Below are positions 1 to 8,861 of a stretch of 64,000 nt of DNA, piece after piece (within the stretch, counting starts at the first letter, position 1; every line of letters begins with the position of its first letter). The DNA is taken from assembly GCF_001612965.1 (NCBI RefSeq), contig NZ_BDBL01000002.1:248001-312000 (forward strand), given 5' to 3'. The translations under genes were made by a program, and so were the position numbers. This DNA is from Nocardia kruczakiae NBRC 101016. GTDB taxonomy: Bacteria; Actinomycetota; Actinomycetes; Mycobacteriales; Mycobacteriaceae. The notes beneath the pieces are model-generated. The model worked only from the letters and a program-made list of their open reading frames with translations, did no database searches and was not told the DNA's origin.

Positions 1-136
1 CGACCTGCGAGGCTCCGGGATGCCCGTATGCCTGGGCATACCATAGAACCTCGTAGCACCGATGCTGACGACCACCCGTTCATAGTACAGCGGGATGCGA
101 ACTCCGGTTAACTTAACGTATTCCGGCAGGTGACTG

Positions 137-3133
137 TCAACCACCCAGATGTGTGGCACCCAACTCAGTTCGCAGCAACTCCAAGGCCACCTCATCGGGG
201 TCGCGGCGCTGTTCCGGCGGGACCGGTCGCGCCGATTCCGCGAACATCTCCTGCTCTTCTTCCGGCGTCAACGCAGGTGGGACACCGTCGTAACCTACCG
301 GCGAGTAGTCCGACGGCCCGGGGTCGTCCGGGAGGTCCGGCGCCTCGGGCGGCGGAATATCGTCGTCGGGCGCGGTTCGGTCGGCGGCGCCGGCACCGCG
401 CGGCGGACGGAACTCCCGCCGCTGTCCCTGCCCTTGGCCGTCGCGACGATCGGCCGCGGCGCCCCGGGTATCGGTCTGACCGCCGCGGGTCTCGCCCTCC
501 GCCGCCTGCGCCTGGCTCTGGCTGGGCCGGACGAATCGCGGCGGTTGCGACTGGCCCGGATTGTCCCCACGCCCACCGCGACCGGCCGACGGTTCGGCGC
601 CGCCGCGCGCGGGTCGCTCGGACGCCGCACCACGGGAACGCGCACCGGCGTCGCCCGCCCCGACTTCCCACCGGACGCCGTACGGCCGGCCGATCACCGC
701 GTGCACCGCGGCCCGCACGGCATCGATGTTCTGTGTGATCGACAACCGCTGCGCGAGCGGAGCATGCGGATGCGCGAACACGATCGTGTCGCCCTCGACC
801 CGGACGGCCCCCACCGCACCCGAGAGCAGCGCGTGCAAGGCGGCACTCGATTCCCGCGCCTTGGCCCGGATATCGGCCCAGGCGGCCTCGATCTCCCGCA
901 GCACATCGCCACTGCCCGCCGCTGCGGGTGACGTCACCGACTCCGCGGGGGTATCCGCGATCCCGTCCGCCTCCGCATCCGAGGGAACCCGCGACTCCGG
1001 GCTGTCGGCCGAAGCCGACTCGGAAGACCGGGCAGCGCCGGAATCGGTGACGGACTCGACCTCGGGAGTGTGGGCATCCGGACCGTTCGAACTCGCGGCA
1101 CCCGTCGACCGGGCTGCCACACCGGCCGGCTCCGAGCCCTGATCGGCCTCGGCGGTTCCTTCGGCGGCCGCGCCTCCCGTTTCGGGCCCGTTGGCGACAT
1201 CGCCGGAAGCGGTCGCGCCCGGCCCACCGTGGCCGCGCCCGGCGGCGTCGTCGGATCCGGCCGACACCGAGCCGCCCGGATGGGCAGTGGAGGTGGCATC
1301 GCCGGGCGCGGGATGCGTCGGGCCGGACGATTCCGCTCGGGCCGCGGAATCCGCAGCCGGCGGCTGAGGGACGGCGACCGACTCGCCTGCGCCCGAATCG
1401 GGAGCAACCTCCGCCGTTCCGGCATGTCGCTCGGTGTCGGTCACCGGCCGCACGCCGGAGGGAGACGCACCGTCCTGCCCGGACCCGGCGATCTGATCCG
1501 CATTTCCTGATTCGGCATCCGAACCGGTTGTCGCCGTGAGCTTTTCACTCGCTCCCGCACCGGCCGACGCCGGGCGGGCGGTTTCACTGTCGGCGGATAC
1601 GGCACCGACGGCCGCTGCGGAGGCGGTCGCGGAGACCTGCCCACCACTCGCCGAGATCCCGGCGGCACCGGGCCGGTCGTCAGAAACCGGGCGATCGGCC
1701 GCCGCCGGGGACGCACCCTGCGTCTCGGCCGAAACTCCTTGCGGCCGTTGATCTTCCGATTCGTTCTGTGATTGCGCCGCCGCCGGTGCTTGTGGGCCGG
1801 TCGGCGACTGCGCCCGCTGCGCCGGATGGGGCGCGCTCTTCTTCTCCCGCATCGCGGCGAGCGCTTCCGCGCCACGGCGACGCGACTCTCCGGACGACCG
1901 GGCCGCGCCACCGGCAGACTCCGGCGCCGAGGCGGCGGGCGCGGCGGACGGCTGCGGCGCTGCGGCGGGGACACCACCCGACTCCATCCGCCGCTCCAGG
2001 CGTTCCAGCCGCTGCAACGCCGCCGATTCGGCCTGCGAGACCGAGGGCAGCAGCATGCGGGCGCACACCACCTCGAGCAGGAGGCGGGGTGCGGTCGCGC
2101 CGCGCATCTCGCCGAGGCCCTCGTGCAGCAGCTCCGCGTAGCGGGCCAGGGTGGCCGGGCCGATGCGGTCGGCCTGGGCCGACATCCGGTCGATGACATC
2201 GCCGGGGCCGGTGACCAGATTGCGTTCGACGGCATCGGGAACCGCGCGCAGCAGGATCAGATCGCGGATGCGTTCGAGCAGGTCGGTGGCGAAGCGGCGT
2301 GGGTCGTGGCCGGCCTCCACCACTCGATCGACGGTGGCGAACAGGGCCGCGCCGTCGTCGGCGGCCAGCGCGTCGACGGCCTCGTCGATCAGCGCGATAT
2401 CGGTGACGCCGAGCAGGGCCAGCGCCCGGGGATAGGTGACGCCTTCGGCGCCGGCGCCGGCCAGCAGCTGATCGAGCACGCTGAGGCTGTCACGCGGTGA
2501 ACCACCGCCGGCCCGGATCACCAGCGGATAGACCGATTCCTCGACCTGCACCTGCTCCTGCTCGCAGATCTTGCCGAGCAGCCCGCGCATGGTGGCCGGT
2601 GGCAGCAGCCGGAACGGATAGTGATGGGTGCGCGAGCGAATGGTCGGCAGCACCTTGTCCGGCTCGGTGGTGGCGAAGATGAAGATCAGATGGGCCGGCG
2701 GCTCCTCGACGATCTTCAGCAGCGCGTTGAATCCGGCCGTGGTGACCATATGCGCCTCGTCCACGATGAAGACGCGGTACCGCGATTCGGCGGGTGCGTA
2801 GAAAGCGCGATCGCGCAGCTCACGGGTATCGTCCACCCCGCCGTGGCTGGCGGCGTCGAGTTCGATGACGTCGAGATTGCCGGGCCCGCCCGGGGCCAGC
2901 GCGACGCACGACGGGCATACTCCGCACGGTCGCGAAGTCGGGCCCTCGACGCAGTTGAGCGAGCGCGCCAAGATGCGCGCCGAGGAGGTCTTGCCACAAC
3001 CTCGCGGGCCGGAGAACAGGTAGGCATGACTGATCCGCCCGGTGTCGAGCGCGGTACTCAGCGGATCGGTGACGTGCTCCTGCCCCACTACCTCGGCGAA
3101 GGTTGCCGGTCGATACTTCCGGTACAGAGCCAC
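137..3133 (-). CDS. dnaX: DNA polymerase III subunit gamma/tau
   Basis: Clamp-loader ATPase of the replicative polymerase. From the GTG start the protein opens VALYRKYRPATFAEVVGQ, the usual DnaX N-terminus; an ATG 45 nt further upstream would add non-conserved residues, so the GTG is preferred. Visible motifs are Walker A GPRGCGKTS (about residues 42-49), a zinc-binding segment with four Cys (C..CGVCPSC), Walker B/DEAH VFIVDEAH, and the SRC-type arginine finger IRSRTHH. After the AAA+ core and collar (about residue 380) comes a roughly 400-residue linker rich in Ala, Ser, Glu, Gly and Pro, then a short conserved tail. At 998 aa it is much longer than E. coli DnaX (643 aa) because of this linker. 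Certain as to family. Confidence 0.95.
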   Translation of the reverse strand: MALYRKYRPATFAEVVGQEHVTDPLSTALDTGRISHAYLFSGPRGCGKTSSARILARSLNCVEGPTSRPCGVCPSCVALAPGGPGNLDVIELDAASHGGVDDTRELRDRAFYAPAESRYRVFIVDEAHMVTTAGFNALLKIVEEPPAHLIFIFATTEPDKVLPTIRSRTHHYPFRLLPPATMRGLLGKICEQEQVQVEESVYPLVIRAGGGSPRDSLSVLDQLLAGAGAEGVTYPRALALLGVTDIALIDEAVDALAADDGAALFATVDRVVEAGHDPRRFATDLLERIRDLILLRAVPDAVERNLVTGPGDVIDRMSAQADRIGPATLARYAELLHEGLGEMRGATAPRLLLEVVCARMLLPSVSQAESAALQRLERLERRMESGGVPAAAPQPSAAPAASAPESAGGAARSSGESRRRGAEALAAMREKKSAPHPAQRAQSPTGPQAPAAAQSQNESEDQRPQGVSAETQGASPAAADRPVSDDRPGAAGISASGGQVSATASAAAVGAVSADSETARPASAGAGASEKLTATTGSDAESGNADQIAGSGQDGASPSGVRPVTDTERHAGTAEVAPDSGAGESVAVPQPPAADSAARAESSGPTHPAPGDATSTAHPGGSVSAGSDDAAGRGHGGPGATASGDVANGPETGGAAAEGTAEADQGSEPAGVAARSTGAASSNGPDAHTPEVESVTDSGAARSSESASADSPESRVPSDAEADGIADTPAESVTSPAAAGSGDVLREIEAAWADIRAKARESSAALHALLSGAVGAVRVEGDTIVFAHPHAPLAQRLSITQNIDAVRAAVHAVIGRPYGVRWEVGAGDAGARSRGAASERPARGGAEPSAGRGGRGDNPGQSQPPRFVRPSQSQAQAAEGETRGGQTDTRGAAADRRDGQGQGQRREFRPPRGAGAADRTAPDDDIPPPEAPDLPDDPGPSDYSPVGYDGVPPALTPEEEQEMFAESARPVPPEQRRDPDEVALELLRTELGATHLGG

Positions 3134-3559
3134 GGCCCGAGGGTACCGGCGAACACCGACAGGAAACCATTCGCGCACCGGGTATCCACCCCGCCCGCCG
3201 AAACGATCACGGCCATATATAAACTATGATGTACATCACAAGCATTCTTTTCGTCCGATCTCGAGGCGGACAACCGACCTGGTCGACAATCGGTTCCCGC
3301 CCGACAATCGGAAACAGTGTGAAAATATCTCCGATTTCGTCTGCGAGCCGCCGGGTGACGAAAACTTTCGGACGCGCTCCCCGTTTGCGACCGAAATAAT
3401 GGACGTAACGATTCCGTCACCCGATTAGCGCCCGGTCCGCCCCGGTGACTAACGTTGATTTCGGCAACTTCGGTAGCCAAACCTTCATCAGGTTGGTGTC
3501 CCCGGTCGGTCCCTCATCCCGACCGGGGCACAACAATGTTTCGGAGGTAATGACGGGTT
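3134..3559. other. Intergenic region with palindrome and phased repeats
   Basis: 426 bp between the dnaX start (minus strand) and the plus-strand gene at 3560. No credible gene is visible. It holds a perfect 12-bp palindrome TGATGTACATCA (3227-3238) beside an AT-rich stretch. Three related repeats follow with 17-18 bp phasing: CGGACAACCGA (3267-3277), CGACAATCGG (3284-3293) and CGACAATCGG (3302-3311). These could be binding sites controlling either divergent gene. The function is unknown. Confidence 0.5.
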
Positions 3560-4402
3560 ATGACGACCGTGCCGTCGTGTGACGACATCGCCGCCGCCTG
3601 GCTCTCACACACCGATTTCGCCGGCGATCGGGCCGCCACCGATCTGCTCCGCCGCGCCATCAGCCCCCGCGATTTCTCGCGCAACCGAGATTCGCTGCCG
3701 GTTTCGGCCGCGGCCGATCCGGCCACCGCGGGTGCCATTCTCGAATTGCTGGACCGCGGCCAGGTTCCGACCCTGCCGGCCATCGACACCCTGATCGCGC
3801 AGAATCGGATACGCGCCGAGGCCGCACGCATCGAACGGCTGGGCCGGCGCGCGCAGCGCAGTATCGACGAATTCGGCCGCACCCTCGCCGAGCTGACCGA
3901 GGACTATCGAAACACCCACGCGATGGGACCCACTCGCCGCGATATTCTCACCGCCGAACCGATGGTGACGCTGATTCGCGAACGCGTCGGCGATATCGCC
4001 CCGAACGCGGTCAAACATCTGTGGCTCGTCGAACGAGCGCAGCGCGCGGGATGGATAGCCTTCGATGCCACGCCGCGATCGCTGTGCGCGGCCCGGCGTT
4101 TCCACTCCGCGAAATTCGGCAACCGCGTGTCGCTGCGCCCGGTCAACACCATCGGCACCCTCGTGGCCGAGTTCCTGGACGCCTACCGCACCGCGCACGG
4201 CCGCCCGCCGCGCTGGTCGATCCTCGCGCACGAGCTGCGCGACGACCGCGGCCGCCGCGTCTTCAACGACACCGCCGACGCGCGCACCCAGCAGCAGTGG
4301 CTCGTCACCGCGCAATGGCTCGCGCTCGAGGACGATCTGCCGGTCCCCGGGGCCCGCGGTCGGCGTGCGCTGACCCGGCAGGCCCGCAAGCGCGGGAATT
4401 GA
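3560..4402 (+). CDS. Hypothetical protein with two related helical modules
   Basis: 280 aa, soluble, no signal peptide or membrane segment, and no family recognised. A GGAGG Shine-Dalgarno lies 12 nt upstream of the ATG. Two segments resemble each other: around residue 110 (LAELTEDYRNTHAMGPTRRD) and around residue 200 (VAEFLDAYRTAHGRPPRWSI). Both read as a long helix, a Tyr, a His-Gly/Ala-x-x-P turn, then another helix. This is similar in outline to the N-terminal winged-helix of LexA-like proteins, so a DNA-binding role is possible but unproven. It stands alone between dnaX and the ammonium transporter. Confidence 0.75.
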   Translation: MTTVPSCDDIAAAWLSHTDFAGDRAATDLLRRAISPRDFSRNRDSLPVSAAADPATAGAILELLDRGQVPTLPAIDTLIAQNRIRAEAARIERLGRRAQRSIDEFGRTLAELTEDYRNTHAMGPTRRDILTAEPMVTLIRERVGDIAPNAVKHLWLVERAQRAGWIAFDATPRSLCAARRFHSAKFGNRVSLRPVNTIGTLVAEFLDAYRTAHGRPPRWSILAHELRDDRGRRVFNDTADARTQQQWLVTAQWLALEDDLPVPGARGRRALTRQARKRGN

Positions 4403-4495
4403 ATCCGAACGGAAGTACCAGACTCGCTCATCGGCGCAACACAGGGGGTTCGGTAGTTTCTTGCCACGCGAACGCGTGTGGAAAAGGAGTTGTCC

Positions 4496-5806
4496 GTGCC
4501 CCCGACCATCGACCCCGCCGCCACGGCGTGGCTGTTGACCAGCACCGCGCTGGTCCTGCTCATGACCCCCGGCCTGGCGATCTTCTACGGCGGCATGGTG
4601 CGCACGACCGGCGTGCTGAACATGCTGATGATGAGCTTCATCTCCATCCCGCTGGTGACCGTGGTGTGGCTGCTGTTCGGCTACACCCTGGCCTTCGGTG
4701 ACGACGCCGGCGGCGGGTTGATCGGCGGGCTGGAACATTTCGCGATGACCGGCATCACCCCGGGCACCGTACGCAGCGGCATTCCGGAACTGCTGTACGC
4801 GACCTTCGAGCTGACGTTCGCGATCCTCACCGTCGCACTCGTCAGCGGCGCCATCGCCGATCGCGCCAAGTTCTCCGCGTGGATGGTGTTCGTCCCGGTG
4901 TGGGCACTGGTGGTGTTCGCGCCGATCGCGCACTGGGTCTGGGGTCCGAACGGCTGGCTGGCCTCCTTCGGGGTACTCGATTTCGCCGGCGGCCTGGTGG
5001 TCGAAATCGCTTCCGGCGCTTCGGCTCTGGCCTTGGCCCTGGTCCTGGGACCGCGGATCGGATTCAAGGTGGACGCGATGCGCCCGCACAATCTGCCGTT
5101 CGTGCTGCTGGGGGCCGGACTGCTGTGGTTCGGCTGGTTCGGCTTCAACGCCGGATCCGCGTTCAAGGCCGACGGACTGGCCGCCGCGGTGTTCCTGAAC
5201 ACCTTGGTCGCGGGCTGTCTGGGCATGCTCGGCTGGTTGATCGTCGAGCAGATCCGCGACGGGCGCCCGACCACCTTCGGTGCGGCCTCCGGTGCGGTCG
5301 CCGGATTGGTCGCGATCACGCCCTCCTGCGGTTCGGTCAACGCACTCGGCGCGGTGATCGTGGGCCTGGCGGCGGGTGTGGTCTGTTCGTTCGCCGTCGG
5401 CTGGAAATTCAAGGCGGGCTACGACGATTCGCTCGATGTGGTCGGCGTGCACTTCACCGGCGGCGTGGTCGGCACCCTGCTGATCGGACTGCTGGCGAAC
5501 CGGGTGATGACCGGCGGATCGCGCGGATTGTTCTACGGCGGCGGACTCGCGCAGCTCGGCAAACAGGCGGTCGGCGTCGTGGTGGTCGCCGCATGGGCGT
5601 TCGGCGTCTCCTATCTGATCGGCAAGGTGATCGATCGGGTGATGGGCTTCCGGGTCAGCAAGGAGGACGAGGTCGGCGGTATCGACTTCGCGCTGCACGC
5701 CGAGACCGCCTATGTCGAGGGTGTGCACGGCCACGCGCCGCGGGGCCTGTTCGGCCATCATCCGCACGGCGGCGGGGAGCGTCCCGCCGGCGACGGGGAT
5801 CGCTGA
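4496..5806 (+). CDS. amt: Ammonium transporter (Amt/MEP/Rh family)
   Basis: Integral membrane ammonium channel, 436 aa with about 11 hydrophobic segments. A GTG at 4496 follows AAAGGAG by 6 nt, and the protein then begins PPTIDPAATAWLL, a normal Amt extracellular N-terminus; a GTG 18 nt upstream is less likely. The family signature DFAGG is present (residues 162-166). The second pore His is conserved (H319 in GVHFTGG), but the first pore His is replaced by Glu (E170 in VVEIASG). That swap is known from fungal Mep1/Mep3-type proteins. The cytoplasmic tail is His-rich. No glnK lies beside it, which is unusual for bacterial amtB. Confidence 0.93.
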   Translation: MPPTIDPAATAWLLTSTALVLLMTPGLAIFYGGMVRTTGVLNMLMMSFISIPLVTVVWLLFGYTLAFGDDAGGGLIGGLEHFAMTGITPGTVRSGIPELLYATFELTFAILTVALVSGAIADRAKFSAWMVFVPVWALVVFAPIAHWVWGPNGWLASFGVLDFAGGLVVEIASGASALALALVLGPRIGFKVDAMRPHNLPFVLLGAGLLWFGWFGFNAGSAFKADGLAAAVFLNTLVAGCLGMLGWLIVEQIRDGRPTTFGAASGAVAGLVAITPSCGSVNALGAVIVGLAAGVVCSFAVGWKFKAGYDDSLDVVGVHFTGGVVGTLLIGLLANRVMTGGSRGLFYGGGLAQLGKQAVGVVVVAAWAFGVSYLIGKVIDRVMGFRVSKEDEVGGIDFALHAETAYVEGVHGHAPRGLFGHHPHGGGERPAGDGDR

Positions 5807-5840
5807 GGCCGAACCGCCTTTCCTCTTGCGCCGGGGCGGG

Positions 5841-5867
5841 GTAACGGCGTTACGCTAACGCCGTTAC
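5841..5867. promoter_or_regulatory. Perfect TetR-type operator for the MMPL/TetR pair
   Basis: Two 12-bp arms, GTAACGGCGTTA (5841-5852) and TAACGCCGTTAC (5856-5867), are exact reverse complements around CGC. The palindrome ends 26 bp before the MMPL start codon, where a repressor would block transcription. The TetR gene follows the transporter in the same transcript, so autoregulated control of the pair is inferred. Confidence 0.8.
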
Positions 5868-5893
5868 CCATGCCGGCCGCCCGAGGAGCACCC

Positions 5894-8149
5894 ATGCTGA
5901 CCCGAATCGCACGGCTCGCCACGCGGTATCCGAAACGGGTGCTTCTCGCCGCCCTCGCCCTGGCCCTGATCGGCGGCGGATTCGGCGCGACGGTCACGGC
6001 CCGTCTGCAAGCCGGCGGATTCACCTCGGACAAGGCCGAATCCACCCGCGCGGCTCAACTGGTGGCCGATCAGTTCAACGGCGCCCAGCCCAATCTGGTG
6101 CTGCTCGTGCACGCCGACGAGGGCGTGGAGTCGGCCCCGGCCCGTGCGGTCGGCGCCGATATCGCCGCCCGGCTCGGCAGTCGCTCCGATACCGTCGGCG
6201 TCCGCTCGTATTGGACCAGTCCACCGCAACTGGCCGCCGCCCTGCGCAGTATCGACGGCACGAGCGCATTGATCATGGCCTACCTGACGGGCGGCGACGA
6301 CAAGGCTCAGCGCACCGCCGGTGAGATCGCGAGCACCCTGCCCGCCTCCACACCCGGGGTGACCGTGCAGGCGGGCGGAATCGCCGCCGTCTACCACGAT
6401 GTCAACAATCAGGTCACCAAGGATCTGGCGATGGCCGAGGGCATCGCGGTCCCGCTGACGGCGATCGTGCTGATCCTGGTGTTCGGTAGCGTCATCGCGG
6501 CCTCGCTGCCGCTGGCGGTCGGAATATTCGCGATTCTCTGCACGCTCGCGATTCTGCGCAGTTTCACCCTCTTCACCGATGTGTCGATCTACGCGCTGAA
6601 TATGACCACCGCGCTGGGGCTGGCCCTGGCGATCGACTACAGCCTGTTCATCGTCAGCCGATACCGCGAGGAATTGTCCGCCGGTTCCACCCACGAGGCG
6701 GCGGCGGTGCGCGCGGTGCAGACCGCGGGGCGAACGGTGCTGTTCTCCGCGCTGACGGTCGCGCTGGCGGTGCTCAGTGTCTTCGACATGTACTTCCTGA
6801 AGTCGTTCGCCTATGCCGGGGTCGCGGTGGTGGCGGCCGCGGCGATCGCCTCGATCGTGATCCTGCCCGCGGCGCTGGTGCTGCTCGGCGATCGGATCAA
6901 TTCCTGGAATCTGCGGGTGGCGATCCGGAAACTGTTCGGGCGGCCCGAGCCCACCTCGCGACCGGAGCGCGAATCCGGCTGGTATCGCGCGGTCACCTGG
7001 GTGATGCGGCGCGCGTTGCCCGTCTCCGTCGCGATCGTCGCGGTTCTGCTCGCGGTCGGCGCGCCGTTCCTCGGGGTGAAGTTCGGCTATCCCGACGACC
7101 GGGTGCTGCCCACCGGTTCGACCAGCCGCGCGGTCGGCGACGAACTGCGAGCGGAGTTCCCCGCCGTGAATTCCGGCACGGGAACGACGATCGTGCTGCC
7201 GGGCGCACCGAGCGAACCCCAGGCGATCAGCGGCTATGCCACGGCACTGTCGAAGGTCGAGGGCGTGAACGCGGTGCTGTCCAGCAGCGGTGTCTACGTG
7301 TCCGGCGCGCGGATGGGCGGCGCCGCGCCGGGCATGGCCAACGACTCCGGTCAATACCTCACCGTCACATCGGCATTCGATCCCTACTCGGCACAGGCCA
7401 AGGATCAGTTGCAGGCGTTGCGCGATGTGCCCGCGCCCTCACCGGCGCTGTTCGGCGGTGCGGCGGCGATGAACGTGGACTCGCTGAACGCACTGGGACA
7501 ACGGTTGCCTCTGGCGATCGCGCTGATCGCACTCGCGACCTTCGTGGTTCTGTTCCTGTTCACCGGCAGCGTGGTGCTCCCGTTGAAAGCCGTAGTGATC
7601 AACTCGCTCTCGCTCACCGCGATGTTCGGGATGATGGTGTGGATCTTCCAGGAGGGACACTTCTCGGGGCTGCTCGGCTTCACGCCCACCGGATTCCTGG
7701 TGCCGACCATGCCGATTCTGATGTTCTGCTTGGCCTTCGGCATGTCGATGGACTACGAGGTGTTCCTGCTCTCGCGCATCCGCGAGGCCTGGCTGGCCTC
7801 CGACCGCACCGCCGCGGACAACGACCGTTCGGTGGCCATCGGCGTCGCCCGGACCGGTCGCATCGTCACCGCGGCCGCGCTGTTGATGGCGATCGTGCTG
7901 GGCGCCATGATCACCGCGAAGGTGTCGTTCATGCAGATGTTCGGACTCGGCCTCACGATCACCGTGCTGGCCGACGCCACCGTCATCCGGATGCTGCTGG
8001 TTCCGGCCCTGATGCGACTGATGGGCCGCGGAAACTGGTGGGCCCCGGGGCCGTTGGCGCGCTGGCACGAACGGTTCGGCCTCACCGAACACCCCACGCC
8101 CGCAGCGCCGCAACCGACGGCGGAACCGGCTCCGGCGGGGCGGCCGTGA
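5894..8149 (+). CDS. MMPL family RND transporter
   Basis: 751-aa inner-membrane exporter of the MmpL/RND superfamily. The ATG at 5894 follows GAGGAG by 5 nt and gives MLTRIARLATRYPKRVLL, a typical first helix; an ATG at 5870 lacks an SD. The architecture is two copies of one helix, a periplasmic loop and five helices. Both copies carry the conserved acidic/tyrosine motif in the helix expected for proton relay: GLALAIDYSLFIVSRYREE and FGMSMDYEVFLLSRIREA. Substrates in this family are lipids or drugs. The adjacent TetR and operator point to inducible efflux rather than housekeeping lipid export, but the substrate cannot be read from sequence. Confidence 0.9.
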   Translation: MLTRIARLATRYPKRVLLAALALALIGGGFGATVTARLQAGGFTSDKAESTRAAQLVADQFNGAQPNLVLLVHADEGVESAPARAVGADIAARLGSRSDTVGVRSYWTSPPQLAAALRSIDGTSALIMAYLTGGDDKAQRTAGEIASTLPASTPGVTVQAGGIAAVYHDVNNQVTKDLAMAEGIAVPLTAIVLILVFGSVIAASLPLAVGIFAILCTLAILRSFTLFTDVSIYALNMTTALGLALAIDYSLFIVSRYREELSAGSTHEAAAVRAVQTAGRTVLFSALTVALAVLSVFDMYFLKSFAYAGVAVVAAAAIASIVILPAALVLLGDRINSWNLRVAIRKLFGRPEPTSRPERESGWYRAVTWVMRRALPVSVAIVAVLLAVGAPFLGVKFGYPDDRVLPTGSTSRAVGDELRAEFPAVNSGTGTTIVLPGAPSEPQAISGYATALSKVEGVNAVLSSSGVYVSGARMGGAAPGMANDSGQYLTVTSAFDPYSAQAKDQLQALRDVPAPSPALFGGAAAMNVDSLNALGQRLPLAIALIALATFVVLFLFTGSVVLPLKAVVINSLSLTAMFGMMVWIFQEGHFSGLLGFTPTGFLVPTMPILMFCLAFGMSMDYEVFLLSRIREAWLASDRTAADNDRSVAIGVARTGRIVTAAALLMAIVLGAMITAKVSFMQMFGLGLTITVLADATVIRMLLVPALMRLMGRGNWWAPGPLARWHERFGLTEHPTPAAPQPTAEPAPAGRP

Positions 8150-8832
8150 CGCGTTCCAGCCGTCCCCGTTCGGCCCGCGGCTCCGGCACCGAACTACGCG
8201 CCGAGATCCTGACCGCGACACGAGAGTTGCTGGCGCGCACCGGTAATGCCGAGTCGGTGTCGATTCGCGAGGTCGGCGGGCTGGTCGGCGTCACCGCACC
8301 GTCGATCTACCGCCACTTCGCAGACAAGGACGACCTCATCGATGCCGCGGTGGCGGAGGTGTTCGAAGATCTCGACGCCGCCATCGGCGCCGCGACCGAT
8401 CCGGCCGTCTCCCCCATCTCCCGGATGCGTCAACAGGGCCTGGCCTATGTGCGCTTCGCTCTGCAGCATCCCGGTCAATACCGCGTCGCCACCGCCGCCT
8501 CGCCCGGCGAAGGCCCCTCAGCGGTAGATGTGGTGCTGGGCAGTGGTGCGTTCCAACGGTTTTCGCAGACCGTGCGGGAGGCGATGGACGCCGGTGTGAT
8601 CGCACCCGGTGACCCGATGCCGCTGGTGCTCGAGCTGTGGGCCGCCGCGCACGGTATCGCGTCTCTGCTCATCGCCAAACCTCATCTGCCGTGGGGTGAT
8701 GCCGAGGCCGTCGCCGACCGGGTCCTGGCGGCGGCCTGCCTCGGGCATGCGGTGCTGGACGTCATCGGCGGGAAGACACCGGACCCCGACGAGGGTGCGC
8801 GCTGGTTGGCGCAGTTGCGCGAGGACCGGTAA
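8146..8832 (+). CDS. TetR family transcriptional regulator
   Basis: 228 aa, starting at a GTG that overlaps the MMPL stop codon (GTGA at 8146-8149), so the two are translationally coupled. The N-terminal TetR helix-turn-helix is clear (SIREVGGLVGVTAPSIYRHF followed by KDDLI). The C-terminal half contains LWAAAHGIASLL, matching the W-x(3)-H-G motif of one TetR ligand-domain subfamily. It probably binds the 27-bp palindrome before the MMPL gene and is released by a transported ligand. The regulator and operator assignment is inferred from position. Confidence 0.88.
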   Translation: MTRSSRPRSARGSGTELRAEILTATRELLARTGNAESVSIREVGGLVGVTAPSIYRHFADKDDLIDAAVAEVFEDLDAAIGAATDPAVSPISRMRQQGLAYVRFALQHPGQYRVATAASPGEGPSAVDVVLGSGAFQRFSQTVREAMDAGVIAPGDPMPLVLELWAAAHGIASLLIAKPHLPWGDAEAVADRVLAAACLGHAVLDVIGGKTPDPDEGARWLAQLREDR

Positions 8833-8861
8833 CGCTCAGGCCTCTGCGATCCCTGCGCCGA

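Noticed and set aside
1..136. Hairpin ATGCCC-N8-GGGCAT downstream of dnaX
   Set aside because: Only 6 bp, no U-tract and far from the stop codon (over 90 nt); too weak to call a terminator.
3605..5767. 720-codon open frame on the minus strand across the 3560 and amt genes
   Set aside because: Antisense shadow in GC-rich DNA; His/Asp/Gln/Arg-rich composition, no domain, and both plus-strand genes are well supported.
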